Shown one piece after another: positions 36,047 through 48,928 of a stretch of DNA of 64,000 bases. The stretch's first letter is position 1; each line of letters starts with the position of its first letter. The stretch is taken from positions 91,396,977 to 91,460,976 of the forward strand of contig CM057226.1 in assembly GCA_029891385.1 (NCBI GenBank), written 5' to 3'. The notes beneath the pieces were generated by a model. The model did no database searches and was not told the origin of the DNA. It saw only the letters and a program-made list of their open reading frames with translations. The position numbers and the translations under genes are program-made. The stretch comes from Erythroxylum novogranatense (taxonomy: Eukaryota > Streptophyta > Magnoliopsida > Malpighiales > Erythroxylaceae).

Positions 36047-37030
36047 CACTACAAGAAATTGTATTTTTAGTGAAAGTAAAAATTGTCACTAAAAGTAGTA
36101 ATATTTGTCACTATTATTAATAGTGTCTAATTTTTGAAGTAGTCACCTCCCATCACAAATGCTTCCATCACTAATGAAATAGTGACTAATTTAAAAAATG
36201 GTCACAATTATGCAACATTTTTGTAACACAAATTTTGATACTAAAACTTGTGAAATGTATGACAAAACTATATGATCACAATAACTTTACATATTTATGA
36301 CAAGTTTATTGTCACAAATAATATAAAATAGTGATGAATTAAGTCGTAACGGTACTTCATTTTATTGTGACAAAATTGCCTACACTAAAACCTATCAAAT
36401 GTGTGACAATATTATATGGTCACCACAACTGTACTTATTTATGACAAGTTTGTTGACATAAATAATATAAAGTAGTGACAAATAAAGTTGTAACAATACT
36501 TCATTATATTGTGACAAAAATGCCGACACTAAAATCTATGTAATGTGTGACAACACTATATGGTTACAGCAACTTTACATATTTATGACAAGTTTGTTAA
36601 CACAAATAATATAAAATATTGATGAATAAAGTCATAACAGATTACTTCATTTTATTGTTACAACATTATCGTCACTAAAATAATTATTAATAGTGACAAT
36701 ATTTGTCACTAATAATTTTTTTATCAGTGTCCATTACTTCTTGGCCACTAATATTTTAATAAAAAGGGGTTAACATCATTTTGTCACAAAAATGAAATTG
36801 GTTCTTACAAAAAGTATTATCACTAATGTGTTTATTATTATCACAAATAAAAATATCAATTCATCAACGGAATTACATTAGTTGTAAATGAAATTTGCAT
36901 TAGTGGCTATATTGTCTAATAGATTTCGTCACAAGTATGAAAGTTATACGTTCCAACCATGTTGTCACTAATAAAGAATATATGTTACAATAAATTTATC
37001 ACTAATGCCTTATCATATACATCTGATATG
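36047..37030. repeat. Left subterminal repeat region of the CACTA element
   Basis: Many copies, in both orientations, of short units such as 'ttgtcactaa', 'tagtgacaa' and 'tgtgacaaaa'. Three longer units around 36,230-36,600 (each with 'tatggtcacaryaact' and 'atgacaagtttgttg') repeat every ~125 bp. Such repeats bind the TnpA-type protein in CACTA elements. Confidence 0.8.
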
Positions 37031-37407
37031 TGTAACAAATCTTCACTAGAAAACCAAATGACTGAAGAGGCTGAGTAGGCATCAATGTATCTTTTCACCT
37101 ACAACAGAAAATTGTGAAATGACAAAAGGTAACGAAAAGAAGACTGATAGAGATAAACACCTACAATACACTATCAAAGCTAGATACTGCAATTAAAAAT
37201 CCAATCTACACATTTCGCTAAAGAAAGAAATAATAAAGCACCTGCCAAGAGTTGACGCAGGGTACATCAGCATAATTGTGTAACCAATTTTCCCATTTTG
37301 CCTGATTGCTGAAATTCTCCATGTTGGCACCCTCCAAACTCCATGTACCAGTAGCCAAAGTATACATCTCCAGGTTTACCTGGCCAATACTAGTAAAAAT
37401 TGGGTAT

Positions 37408-39360
37408 CTACTTCTTGGGTTTGTATTGTTTTATCTCTTTAATAATACCATCACTAAGTGAGTCAATGTCGTTGTTCTAGCCAAAAACTTTCACAAATTG
37501 CATATCAGGTCCCATAAAGTACCTATAGAAGAGTTAGGTGACACTTTCAAAGATTGGAACAAAATTCTAAAGATAAAAATTCAGATTATCAACTCTTGAT
37601 GAGAATGAATCTTGCGAATGATGCGTACGTGACAATGAAGTGATTGACAAGATAATCCGAGTCTTCTTCGACTGTCTTCATATAATAGACGCGATAGGCC
37701 CGAGCAGCTTTCTTTATCTCCTCTGTGTTGCCAATTAAGCCAATTAACTTTGGATGAAACTCTGAAACAAGGAGAAGAGATCATATTCTTCAAAAATAAG
37801 AGGATGCATACTTGAAAATAGTATGGCAATACGATTGGTGAGAAGCACCTTTGACATATTCGCGTACTTGCTCAACAATATCTCTCTCAGGATCAACAAA
37901 GATGAACACAGGCACAATTTCAATCCCTACTTTTTCTTCTGCAATCATGAAACTAAAAAGATGAATCAATACTAATTTTAATAGCCATCGTGCAAAAACT
38001 CCCATGGGTTCAACAAAACAATGTGAAACTTGTTCTTGGGCTCGTGAGATACGACAAATCATATTGCATTTTCGAAACAACTATGATCATTCAAGAAAAC
38101 CTTCTAAGACTTCAGTCAGAAGATAAAAATTTAGAATTGTCAACTGGTAATGTGAAGAACACTAGCATTTCTTAACATCAAGGTTTGCTCTAAAAACATG
38201 GAAACTGTTTATACATAGCAATTACGCACAAGGGATCTCTCCATCAAATAAAAATACTAGCAACTTACTTATTTTGTCAACTGAGGCAACCAACTTCTGC
38301 AGCTAGTTTGGGCAGATGTCGGGCCAGTAGGTGAAACCAAAATACATTACCGTCCATTTTCCCACAAAGTCCTTCTCATTTATCGGCTTCCCGTTATGGT
38401 TGATAAGATTAAATGGTCCCCCTAATAGCTGCTTTCTCCGCAAATGGTCCTTCTTTTACTACTTGGGAAGCTTTATTTATTTCTGTAAAGAACCAGAACT
38501 TATCAATGCAGGAAACGAAACACAGAGACATGAATCAACATGGAAAGACAATCAAATCTAGGGGCAGCATGAAAAGATCAAATCAATCCATTTCATCCCC
38601 ATTTCTTTCAACTATAATGAACCAAACTCCAACAGTCAAATACAAGGTAATACTACCTAAACCATTTTCTATACGATATAAGTAGAATCAACCAACACAA
38701 AATTTACAAAATTGGGAAACACCAAAGTCCCAACTCACCATGGAAGAGTACCTTCTATATGTCGTTTCTTTTCCCTGTCATAGTAGAAGATCATTCCTAC
38801 TCCAGTGATAATCAACAACAACAAACTCAACCACGAAACAGGTTGCGTCCCAATAACACACCCATAAGACTCGTATAGACAACATTAAGCTAACAATCTT
38901 TTCAAAGAAACAATTAGTTTAAATCACCCCATCACGAACAAGTTTCCCGGTTTCGTTATCCCCAGATTTCTCACCGTCATCAGTTTTAGCTTCTCCAGGA
39001 TTTTTCGGAGCTTCCGAGTTCAAAGCACCATTTGTTGTCATGAAGAAATAGCTTTGATACATAACCGCAGGTCGTATCCCTTCACTCAGATTCATCGATT
39101 GACCAAAGAAGAAGTTCAAAAGAAAAACGAAATCAGTAGAAGTTAAACCCCACAATTTCAATAAAGGCAAATTGAAATGAAAGGAAAGAAGCAAATATTG
39201 AGAGAAAGCGAACTGGTCGAAACAGAGGAAGGCTTCAGTTCAACGACGGTGTCAGAGATTGAACCGGTGGATGCGATCTCCTTTAAGGGAGAGATTTAGC
39301 ACAGAAGAACCGACGAATGTGACAAAGGTGGTTCGCTGTTCTCGATAGAGCGGTCTCCAT
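37408..39360 (-). pseudogene. SCO1/HCC1 copper chaperone pseudogene, complete with introns
   Basis: A copy of the mitochondrial SCO1 homologue, which delivers copper to cytochrome c oxidase subunit II. From the ATG at 39,360 (METALSRTANHLC) the order is collinear with Arabidopsis HCC1: transit region; Gly/Asp/Glu-rich linker; membrane segment 'PVSWLSLLLLIITGVGMIFY' followed by YYDREKKRHIE; 'NHNGKPINEKDFVGKWTVMY'; the copper loop; 'VPVFIFVDPERDIVEQVREY' (about 37,850-37,925); 'FHPKLIGLIGNTEEIKKAAR'; 'EEDSDYLVNHF' with the copper-binding His retained; and the last exon ending 'KEIKQYKPKK' at 37,408. Introns with GT/AG borders remain, so it was copied as DNA. Damage: stop at 39,283-39,285, a one-base insertion before the 'GPFNLIN' motif, the first copper Cys changed to Trp at 38,324-38,326 (CPDIC to WPDIC), and stops at 38,303-38,305 and 37,477-37,479. 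Confidence 0.9.
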
Positions 39361-39480
39361 AACCGGTGATCGTTGGTGTTTCAGTTCAGTTGTATCACCT
39401 TGACTACTAAAACCCTACCAAAACCCTACTCACTGGAACTCATTTATATTGGGCTTGAGCTAAGTGTCCAAGTCCAGATT
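39361..39480 (-). promoter_or_regulatory. Captured SCO1 promoter with telo-boxes and site II motif
   Basis: Just upstream of the pseudogene start are two AAACCCTA telo-boxes (39,410-39,417 and 39,421-39,428) and one TGGGCT site II element (39,450-39,455). This pairing is typical of plant nuclear genes for mitochondrial and ribosomal proteins, so the capture extended past the coding region. Confidence 0.6.
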
Positions 39481-39775
39481 CAGTTATATATTATTATCTA
39501 TTAAATTAAATATTCAATGATCATACAACTTTGAAACATAATTGAATTCTTAACTTTCATATATTTATATAAATTTCAACATATATGAATAATTTATAAT
39601 TTACTTAAAATTTTAATTTTTGAATTACGCTATTTACTGTTACCTTATTCGACCATCATTAATAACCTTCCTGACCATTGCAAAACAAGAGCTTTATGCA
39701 CAAGATATGTTTACTTGATGACTTTTTTATTTGACCATCAAATTATTTTGTTACTTTATCAATTACCATTATATT
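39481..39775. other. CACTA interior between captured gene and LTR insertion
   Basis: AT-rich, no coding features. It ends in ATATT, the target duplicated by the LTR insertion at 39,776. Confidence 0.5.
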
Positions 39776-40463
39776 TGTAGCACCCCACTCCCGCCAGATC
39801 CGAACCCGATATCGATGGTGATATTCGAGCCCGCGCCCCGCGAGAGCGGCGTACTAGGGCAATCAAATGCAATTCAAAAACTCGGTATGACATTTTTATT
39901 TCGTTGAAAACATTCACATATGCGGAAATCAATAAACAACTTGGGCCCACTCATATAAAAACATTTTCAATCAAAACACTATTTCAATAATCAATTCACA
40001 ATACAATATTAATCAGTTGGGGCCCTCTATAAGAACAGTACAACTCTGCGGAAATACAAATCAGAATGACTCAAATGCAGACATGAGACTGATCCCGACC
40101 TGAACTCTGACTTGCTTGCTGTAATCATACTCCCGTCTGTCTAACGGGGTACTCGCCAAATCCTGAAAAATAATTGCAATGTTGGGTGAGTTTGCGAACT
40201 CAGTGAGAAACCATCATCGATGGTTCACCCAACTCATGCATTCACAATTCATACAATATCTCATATTATCACAATCCAAATTATCTCATGCATTGTCAAT
40301 TTTTCACATTCAATATCACCATATAACACTTATCAGACGAATATACAACATTAACACCTTTTTCCCACATTCACACATAAGAGTTACACTCATGAACTTT
40401 TCCCATTATTATCCATTCTTTTCTGAGTTGTGACTGAGCGCTTAACAGTAACAAAATTCAAAC

Positions 40464-40645
40464 ACACTTAGGGAGTAGGAGAGCCCTCTGGGTATGCACT
40501 GACTCCCCTTGCGCTCAAGGCTCGGTTCAGTAACAGAAATCGCATTTTAGGCAAGTAGGAGAGCCCTCAGGGTATGCAATACTGCCCGCTCACATTAGGG
40601 ATATGAGAGTCCTCTGGGTATGCACTAATCCCTCTTTGAGGCAGC
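40464..40645. repeat. Three copies of a hairpin-forming mini-repeat in the LTR
   Basis: The unit 'gagagccctctgggtatgca' occurs three times with small changes (near 40,477, 40,558 and 40,605), each bracketed by GGGAGT/GGGAT and ACTCCC/ATCCC arms that can pair. Similar hairpin clusters, with different sequence, occur in the other LTR families of the window. Confidence 0.65.
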
Positions 40646-41569
40646 TCCAGTCATAACCATGATTTATTAATTAATTATGGAATTCGATTTTCACAATCAT
40701 AAGGTGTTTCACCTTTTCTCGGCCCACATTCAGTCATACACATAGATATACAATGCACATGTATCAAATCACATTCACAATCATTTCATAGTAGTATTCA
40801 CATACAGTATACACAGTTTGCATTTCAATAACACATTCAAATATTTCGAACACCCGTGGTCCGAAATCAATCAAAACAAACACATATATCCCTCCGTTAT
40901 CTCCACATGGCATTACTGCATATAATATTAAACACATAAGATTGAGGAACCAACTAGGTTACTCACCTGAACTTCCTAGCTGTTGCCTGGAAGCTCCAGC
41001 ACTGTCCGTGGATTATCGATCCATCGGCTCTATAACAATCAATTAATTTCACTCATTACAAAATGCATAGTCAAAAATAATTTCATGATGCATATGTCTT
41101 AATTAAAAAGATGTACTATGCCTATTCATGACTTTCCCGGTACTGCTTCCCATTTTCCACTTTCTTTTGTCACAGAACTCCCCAAGTTCAATTTTAATAT
41201 TCAGTCCATTTATCCCGTCATATTGTCAGGGTATTACCTCAAAATTAATAGCACTATTCTCTAGGTCGAATTCAGCCTTTATGCTCAGTTCCTAAAATTC
41301 CTAGTAGTATTGAATTCACTTTCAAAGTCTCACATTATACCCCAATTACTCAAAACAATTCTTAGGATGCAATACAATCATATTTCTTAGCTTTCTTTCA
41401 CTAATTGAGATCACAAAAATCTAAATTCAAACTCTCATTCTTTTCCTCAATTGTATACCTCTTTCTCTAGATCACGACGAATCAAACATCACCTCAATTG
41501 GAGGTCTACACCATTAGTTATGCCCCAAAAACCAAATTGAATCACTTCAGAAATTTCCCCCCTCGCCGC

Positions 41570-41990
41570 GACTTCAAACCGCTCGCCGCGGCATCTGAAG
41601 GCGCTCGCTGTGACGTGTGATATTGCTAGCCGCGACGAACATTTCTCTTAGGGCTCGCCGCGATGCACGGGAGAAGAACTCGCCATGGCGCCTAGAACTC
41701 GAACTCGTCGCGGCGTCAAGAGGAGCTCGCCGCGGCGTCCAACGCTTTTAAGCTCGCCGCGACGTCCTCCCTCCTGCTTGCCGTGACGAATTATATGTTA
41801 ATTCACCGCGGCGAGGCTGCGCGCACGCCGCCACTTGCGAGTCACAGCTCGTCTTCTCGCCGCGGCGTCCAACGCTTTTAAGCTCGCCGCGACGTCCTCC
41901 CTCCTGCTTGCCGTGACGAATTATATGTTAATTCACCGCGGCGAGGCTGCGCGCACGCCGCCACTTGCGAGTCACAGCTCGTCTTCTCCA
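41570..41990. repeat. CpG-palindrome array with a 130 bp perfect tandem duplication
   Basis: A GC-rich island in the LTR built of recurrent 'ctcgccgcggcg', 'ctcgccgcgacg' and related units. Their core CGCCGCGGCG is a perfect palindrome. The second half contains two adjacent copies of a 130 bp block (about 41,726-41,855 and 41,856-41,985) with no difference that I can see, so this duplication is much younger than the LTR. Compare 28,970-29,090. Confidence 0.85.
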
Positions 41991-44221
41991 ACGAGTTTTC
42001 TCCCATTTTCTCTCTCTAAAACCAGTCCTAACTTAACTCAAACACTCTAATCTTTAACAATTAACCTCATAAATGCATTAAACACAATAATAAACAACTT
42101 AAAACCAATTCACTTACCAAATCAAGCTCAAATCTTCAAATTTCTGAAAAGCTTCCAACTCCCTCCACCTTCTTCTACCATCCACGATAAATCTCTAAAA
42201 CATCATTTTCTAAAGTTCCAAGTTGATCTTCAACCAAAGAGAAGGAAAAACAAGAATCTCGGAGGAAGAATCGAAGATCACCTAAGAAGAGGGAGGAGAA
42301 AAATCGCAAGCCTTAAGATGGAGGAGGAAACAAATTTTCTTTTTCCTTTCTTCCATTTTCAAAACGTAAAACATATATATATATCCAGAACAAATAAGCC
42401 TCTTTTCATTTTCCTCCCAAAACATTTAAATCTCTTTCTCTAATCAGTTTTTATTTCTAGTCCAATTCATCTCCAAATCTCAATGACTCCACATATTAAT
42501 TTCTAAAATCATATGCCTAATTTTTCATAGCCACTAGATAGTCATTTCGGTCCTATACAATCGATCAATCTGCCACTCTGAAAATTTCCGGTTCGGACAT
42601 TTTCTCCCAAATTTTCAGAAAAATTTCTAAGGTTCACAATCTGTTGGAACCCCTCCTCGGTGAGTCGCATGCCCGACGTCCTACATGACATCTGGATGCG
42701 CATCCCACGAGGGAGGGATTCCTCACTCTAGAGGAACCTCAAACCGAACTTATTTTAATGTCATCCGAACCAATCTGGAGAAATTCATCCTAATTATCTT
42801 CCAATAGAAATTAATCTACTTAGGGCCCATAATTAATTCTGAATCCTAAGCTAAAATGAAATTCCATATCTCTAGGTCAATTAGAAACAGAAATCGCCTC
42901 AATCGGATCTCTATAGCTCACAAAAACGCCCAAAAATGGAATTTTATTCAAAACCATCACGTAAATGACTCTCTTTAATACTATCCGAAAAGTCCGACCA
43001 AAACTCGACATTCTCATTTTACTGAAAAGGGTATAAAATTTTTTTTAGTAAACCAACGCTTCGAAAACCGAGTGAATCCGAGGCCAAACGAAAAAGTTAC
43101 AAGCAAAAGAGTGAGAGAAGGACATTCAGAGATTAGGCGTGGGCACGTCTAAGAGATTTAGAGACTAGACATGGCCACGTCTAAGAATGAAGTTTGGATT
43201 TGTAGGAAAATTTCAGAATTTACAAACATCATAACTTTTGCTCCCGAAGTCTAAAATTCGTAAATTTGGTATCAATAAAAAGGTAAAAGGGAGCTCTATA
43301 ACTTCACTTAGGTTTTAGAACACTTTAGAGCTTGAATTAGTTTGTATGGTCTTCTTGAAGAATGTAGAACTTGTTTAGATCTTTCCAATGACATAAAGTT
43401 TGTCACATTTGGATTTAAGATGAAGAAGTTATGAGAGTTGAAAGGTTTCAGCCACTGTTGTTAGTCATGAAATTTTGCAGAACGTTTAGAGGGGTTTTTC
43501 ACCCTCTTAGAGACAGTTCTGATTTTTGCTTTCTTCATGAAAAATGTAGACTATCTTTCTATCTTTAAAATGAGGTATAATTTGCAATGATTGGAGTTAG
43601 GAATAAAAAGTTATGAGGTTTGGAATGTTGACAGTTACTGTTCATTGTGTCAAATTACTGTTTCATTGGTTTTTCATTTAGGCTGAAACGTTAAGTGTGT
43701 TTTTACCTCCCTTAATGACCGATTTAAAAATGTTGGGGCTCGATTCGCATTAAGCTTGTTTTCTTTATTTTGAGGTTTAAATTGATAAATTCCTTTTAGT
43801 TAGAATAATTTGAGATTTTAGTGCTCAGATAATGATTAAAAATTGAAAGGATTTAGTTAAATTAGAGTTTTAATAAGTTACTAGATTTTTAAAAGATTAA
43901 GATGGTATAAGGGCTTTTTAGGAAGATCATGAATATTCTTAAGGATTAAGGTTTATAAGATGGGCTTTTAGCCCATTTCAAATGTCATTAAATAAGTAAA
44001 AGAATTGTTTTATATGGGAAACAAGTGATATAGCCGTATGGAGAAGGAAGAGTCACGAAATTGCAAGGAACATTAGTGACTTATATGAAACTACGTAATT
44101 TTTGGATGGGGGGCTTAGGTTATAAGTTAAAAAAAATCAAAGTTCCTTTAGTCTTTTAAGTTAGAAAGCAACGAAATTTTCAAAGAGAAGAGAGGGAGAG
44201 TGACTTTCGGCCAAAGGAAGG

Positions 44222-44250
44222 AGAAGAAGAAGAAGAAGAAGAAGAAGAAG
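44222..44250. repeat. (GAA)n microsatellite
   Basis: About nine perfect GAA/AGA triplets within the long LTR. Confidence 0.95.
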
Positions 44251-45466
44251 AGAAGTAAGAGCTTTGGTTTATTTTGCTTTAGAAAAGGGAACTAGAGTGA
44301 TCTTTAAGAAGAAAGAGGAAGAGGAAGAGTTTAATCTTTCCTTGGAAGCAAAAAGAGAATTTCGTGGGTCACCTCCAAAGGTAAGAGAAATTGTTTTATC
44401 TTTGAGTTTTTCTTCGAACTTTGGTTTAGAAATATGGAGAATTGTATGGGTTTGTTACTTTCATGATCAATTTTGGGAAATTTCATGATAAATTGGTTTA
44501 ATTTTGGAGTTATGTGAGTTAGGGATTATGCCTAAATTGTGGTTTGAGAATTTTGGTGTAGAATTATAGATGAGAATATGGGCTTATGGAATATGAAATT
44601 AATTTTGAAGAAATTGTGATTTATGATATGGGATTTGTGTAAATTGGTTTAAGCCAATTTTAAGATTTGGAGATTTTTGAAATTGATGATTTAGATATCT
44701 TAGAATGAGTATGAATTGATGACTTACGACATCAATTTTAAGGATTAAGTTATTTATGAGATTGAATTTGAGTAAATTGGTTTAGGTCAAATTTTAGAAT
44801 TTGAGGATTTTGGAAATTGATAATTTTGAAAGCTTGGAAATATGATGATTATGAATCTCTGATAGTTAATTTTGGGAAATATGCAAATTATGATGTGGAA
44901 TTTGGATGATTATAGCTTAGGTCAATTTTAATTGGAAGGAAGAAAAAAGAAGCAATCAATTGGAGCTTGAAATCAAGTTTTGGGCATTAATTCGAGGTGG
45001 GTAGCATATTTATATTTTGATTTGTAAGCTATATATGACTTTTCGAAAATTCAAGAAAGTGAAAGAAAAGATTTTCGTACTTTATTCGTTTCCGAATGAT
45101 TTTTGAAAAATTATTACAAGCTTAAATTCATTGTTTTAAATGATTTGATAAAGCGATAGAAATTTCTGAATATTCATATGTTATGAGTGCATTGATAAAT
45201 TATACAAATTGTTGAATTTATGGAATTGCTTGATTTGATTTAATTGTATGAATCATGTAGAACTGTGAATGTATGTAGTATGACACGTATGAAAATCAAG
45301 TTTTCGATTTGTGCCTTCGGGCAATCCGAAAGTTTCAGTTTTGAATTATGTTGTGATTAAGTGGGTTTGGTCAGGTCCCTAGTGAGTCAGTGCACTGTCT
45401 CTATTCGTTTATAGTCTTTTCCAGGCTGCCCGTTAGCGGCACGGAGCTCTGATTTCGGACTCCCTT

Positions 45467-45560
45467 CACGGCTACACTGGACCGCTATGAGGGAAAGTGT
45501 AGTACGTTCTGTTCACGGCTGCATATGACCGCTATGCGGGAATGTGCAGTACGTTCTGTT
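45467..45560. repeat. 47 bp tandem repeat with hairpin potential
   Basis: Two units starting 'cacggctaca' and 'cacggctgca' and ending 'gtacgttctgtt'. The paired changes ACACT/AGTGT in unit 1 and TGCA/TGCA in unit 2 keep the arms of each unit complementary, which suggests that the stem matters. Confidence 0.75.
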
Positions 45561-46629
45561 CTGGACCGAACCAGATCATTTTGATATGTTACGTGTTTTT
45601 TATTTTGTTCTGTGTGCTGCATTCATGTTTAAATTGAGAAATAGAAAAGTGAAATTTATTATGAAAAGTTTGAAAAATATTGAAAGATTTGAGGAAAGTG
45701 TTTGAAAAGTTGTAAAGTTTGAAAAATAAGCCCTTTGGCAAAAAGTTTATGAAGAAAAAAATTGATTTCCGATTATTTGTCAATTTATAAATGTGTTATC
45801 CACGAGCTTCCGAGCTCACCCCCCTTTCATCCCCATATTCAGGTTTCAAGTAGGAAATTGGATGAAAAAATGTGAAGACGTTTGGTCCGATTTGGCATCG
45901 TCTGTATTGTTATGTGAATTGAGATTTGGAATATTTTGTAAATGGCTTGAATTGTCGTTAAGTAAGTGATTATGATGTATTTCAGAAAGTATGAAGATTA
46001 TAAATTAAGTATGAGAGTGTGAAATTGTGTATGAAATTGTGTATGAATTTGAAAATGAAATTGAGTTATGAGATCAGTATATTGAATTACAGTTATGAAA
46101 GTGTTTGAGAAATAGGTTTGAGTTTATCTGTTGAAATCCCGGACGGAGGGTCCGGTGGATTTTGATGTTTGTATGTTTGATTAGAAATTTTAGAAGTGTA
46201 TTTGAACCATTTGCAGGTTTTGGGTTAGGTCAAAGGCAGCCGTTATGCTGCCGAAATTGCGACAAAAAAATTAGTATGAATATGAATTTTGGGATTGATA
46301 CCAATGTATAAAAATATGGTTAAGAGTTGAGATTTGGCATGAAAAAGAATTTTCAAGAAAAAGGATATAAGATTGCTTTGTATGAGTTTGATAAATGAAT
46401 ATAAGAAAAAGAAAAAAAAATTTACCGGATTTTTCGTATTGGATTAGTTTTAGGTTTCCAACTCGACGCTTCTTTAAGATAATTTATGCACGGATGTCGG
46501 ACATTTGTTATGCTATTCGATTTGCCCTCATTTGTATACTTTGATTTTAAGTTTGAATTTGCCTCGTTATTCGTATCCGTTTCTGCTTTTCGGTTGGGAT
46601 CCGGTTCCCGGATCAGGTCCCAACAGTTA

Positions 46630-46641
46630 TGGTATCAGAGC
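46630..46641 (+). other. Primer-binding site, tRNA-Met type
   Basis: Perfect TGGTATCAGAGC four bases after the 5' LTR end at 46,625. Confidence 0.95.
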
Positions 46642-48928
46642 CCAGTATTAGGATCTTACTTGGGCTTTATGTTTGTTGAGATCGAATTTGTGAGAATGTG
46701 ATAAACATGGAAAAGTATTTCCATGAATTTTATGATGAGTGCAATGATCGTTTGATTAAAGTTAAGAATTATGAATTGATTTTAGGTTTGTGATGATAAA
46801 CTTGAGATTTGAAAGTCATAACGAAAATGGGACAAATTGATGTTATCTAGACTTTTGTGAGATGAAAGAAAGCATACTTGAAAGATGAGATTAAAGGAAA
46901 GAAAAATATGTATGGAAGGTCCATAGGTTGTTTTACTTATGAAATTGAGTTAAGACATATTGCTTAGAGGATATAGTGCTTGGATATGTTAATATGATAT
47001 TTGATATAAGAAGTGAGAAATTGTGCAAAGATTGAGAAATATGGATGAAGAGGAAATTAGATAAGAAAGTAAGTGATTATAGTCATTGAGAAGCAAGCAT
47101 TTGGTGATTTCTTAAGTTAGAATTTGATGACGCTATCCAAGCATGTGCGACAATAAGTATATTCTCTATCCCCTTGAGTTTTGGGTGTTTTGAACATTAT
47201 GACCTTGTGAGGAAGATAGAAATTGGTCTTCCTGCGGTATTACGACTAGTTGGTAATAAGTGAGTGATCAAGAATGCATAAAGAGTATAGATGATGGTAG
47301 TAAGAAACCCTTTTTTGAAGAAAAATTCTGTTAAGTTAGAATAAGCAGATCAGATAGTTTATATTAAGAATGATCAATGAAAGAACTGATCATGAAGGAA
47401 TATGTAATGATTCGAAAGTAAGTGCACTCCCTATTAGAGCATCAAGCAGGGAGGTGGAATATGTTAAAAAAAAGAGATATTTTTGTTTGATGTAAAAAGG
47501 GGTCATTTGAGGGGATTTTTGAATCTATGGAGACACAAATTTGCTAGTATGAGGAATATGTAAGTTTAAATTATATTATGTGAAGTATGATCGAGAGATG
47601 AAATTCTGACTTGATGAATGTATGCAAATCAAGAAGTTAAGTTTGTAGATAAATTACAATATGTGGAGAAATTTGTATGAATGAGCAAACATAAAAATAA
47701 GTCTAAGAGAGATATGAGGAAATTCAAGCATTCGCGGAAGGAAGTAAATAGGAAATTGAAAAGAAAGTGAGACAATGTACCTCATTAAGGAATCAGTTAT
47801 TTAAGGACTCATGAGGGATAATCAGGAGACATATGAAATTTGATAATAATTGCTTAAGTTAATAAATGCCCAATAACACCTATGGTATTGGAGACTAAAG
47901 AGATTCAAGATTTGATGGTGTATTAAAGATAGTCGAATAATTGAGAAAAAAAATAGTTTGAATACAAGGAGAAAATGTGGAAAGTGTATGAGTAACGTAA
48001 GTAAAGAGAATTTTGAAGAAACTATGCTGAGGTAAATTATATCATATAGATTTGGAAATTTTATAGTATGTATTTGGCTGAAATCCAACGTAGCATAACA
48101 AAGTGATTTCATATGTATGGAGACAACTGAAGTCCTATGAGTTGCTTATTGGATACATGATTTAGAACTGCTACATTAATGATTATTGTGAAAGTTTGAA
48201 GACAGTACATATGTACAAGAATATCTTAAATATACATATGCAAGTGCAGATCGTAAAAGTTTGAGACAATCAATGAATTGGGAGAAGTAAGTATAAGACG
48301 CAGAAGATTGATATAAACACCGAAAGGCTATGATTATTTTAGCGAGAAAGTCCAAGTGAAGTTAAGTGTTATATCAGATACCTTAACTAGAAATTCGATA
48401 TTGAGGTTATCAGAAATTAATACAAAAGAAAGCATTGAATAGAGGGTTTGGTTTACCTCAAAATTCAGGATTAAGAGATTATGAGATTGAAACCAGATCT
48501 AAGTGGCAAGTTTGAATGAGAAGAAGGGTATAAGGTGAGTGAAACAAGAAGTATGATAAATCAATAAGGATGCTTGAGTTGAAAAAATTGAATATGAGAC
48601 TGAGGTGATAGAGAGAATTATTCGAAGGATTATGATTATATAAGTAAGTACTATACTGGTAAAGCTAATGTTATGATTGGATGCATGGAATAGAGAATTT
48701 AATAGCAGTGTCTCATAAATTTGGATATTGAGGTTATCAAATTTAGTGCAGTAAAGAGTGTAGAATGTGGAATTGAATTTTGGGCAAAATGATTAGGTAC
48801 TGAAAGTTTAGATCAGTTCATATAAACCAAGACCAAATTGAAGATTCAGAACTTGTGAATCTTACTAAGAAATTGGGAATGAGTATGAATTTTGAGTTCG
48901 AGTAGGAAAAATGATACTAGGTGATCGA
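46642..48928 (+). other. Interior of the nested element, no recognisable coding
   Basis: Purine-rich on the plus strand, with dense GAGA/GAAG text and stops in all frames. No reverse transcriptase, integrase or gag motif was found. Either a heavily decayed polyprotein or a spacer sequence. Confidence 0.6.

Larger units (their letters stand above)
42642..46625 (+). repeat. Long 5' LTR (3,984 bp)
   Basis: Bounded by TGTTGGAACC and CCCAACA. It carries a (GAA)n microsatellite at 44,222-44,250, a 47 bp tandem repeat at 45,467-45,560 and a GC-rich 'ttgggatccggttcccggatc' end shared with the 27,566-29,732 LTR family. It lacks a 192 bp block present in the 3' copy. Confidence 0.85.

Noticed and set aside
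36047..37030. Independent MITE cluster
   Set aside because: The repeats match those at 49,830-50,206 and are better explained as the two subterminal regions of a single CACTA element.
41835..42050. Ala/Ser-rich 71-codon frame as a gene
   Set aside because: It spans the GC-rich tandem repeat of an LTR; open only because of the biased composition.
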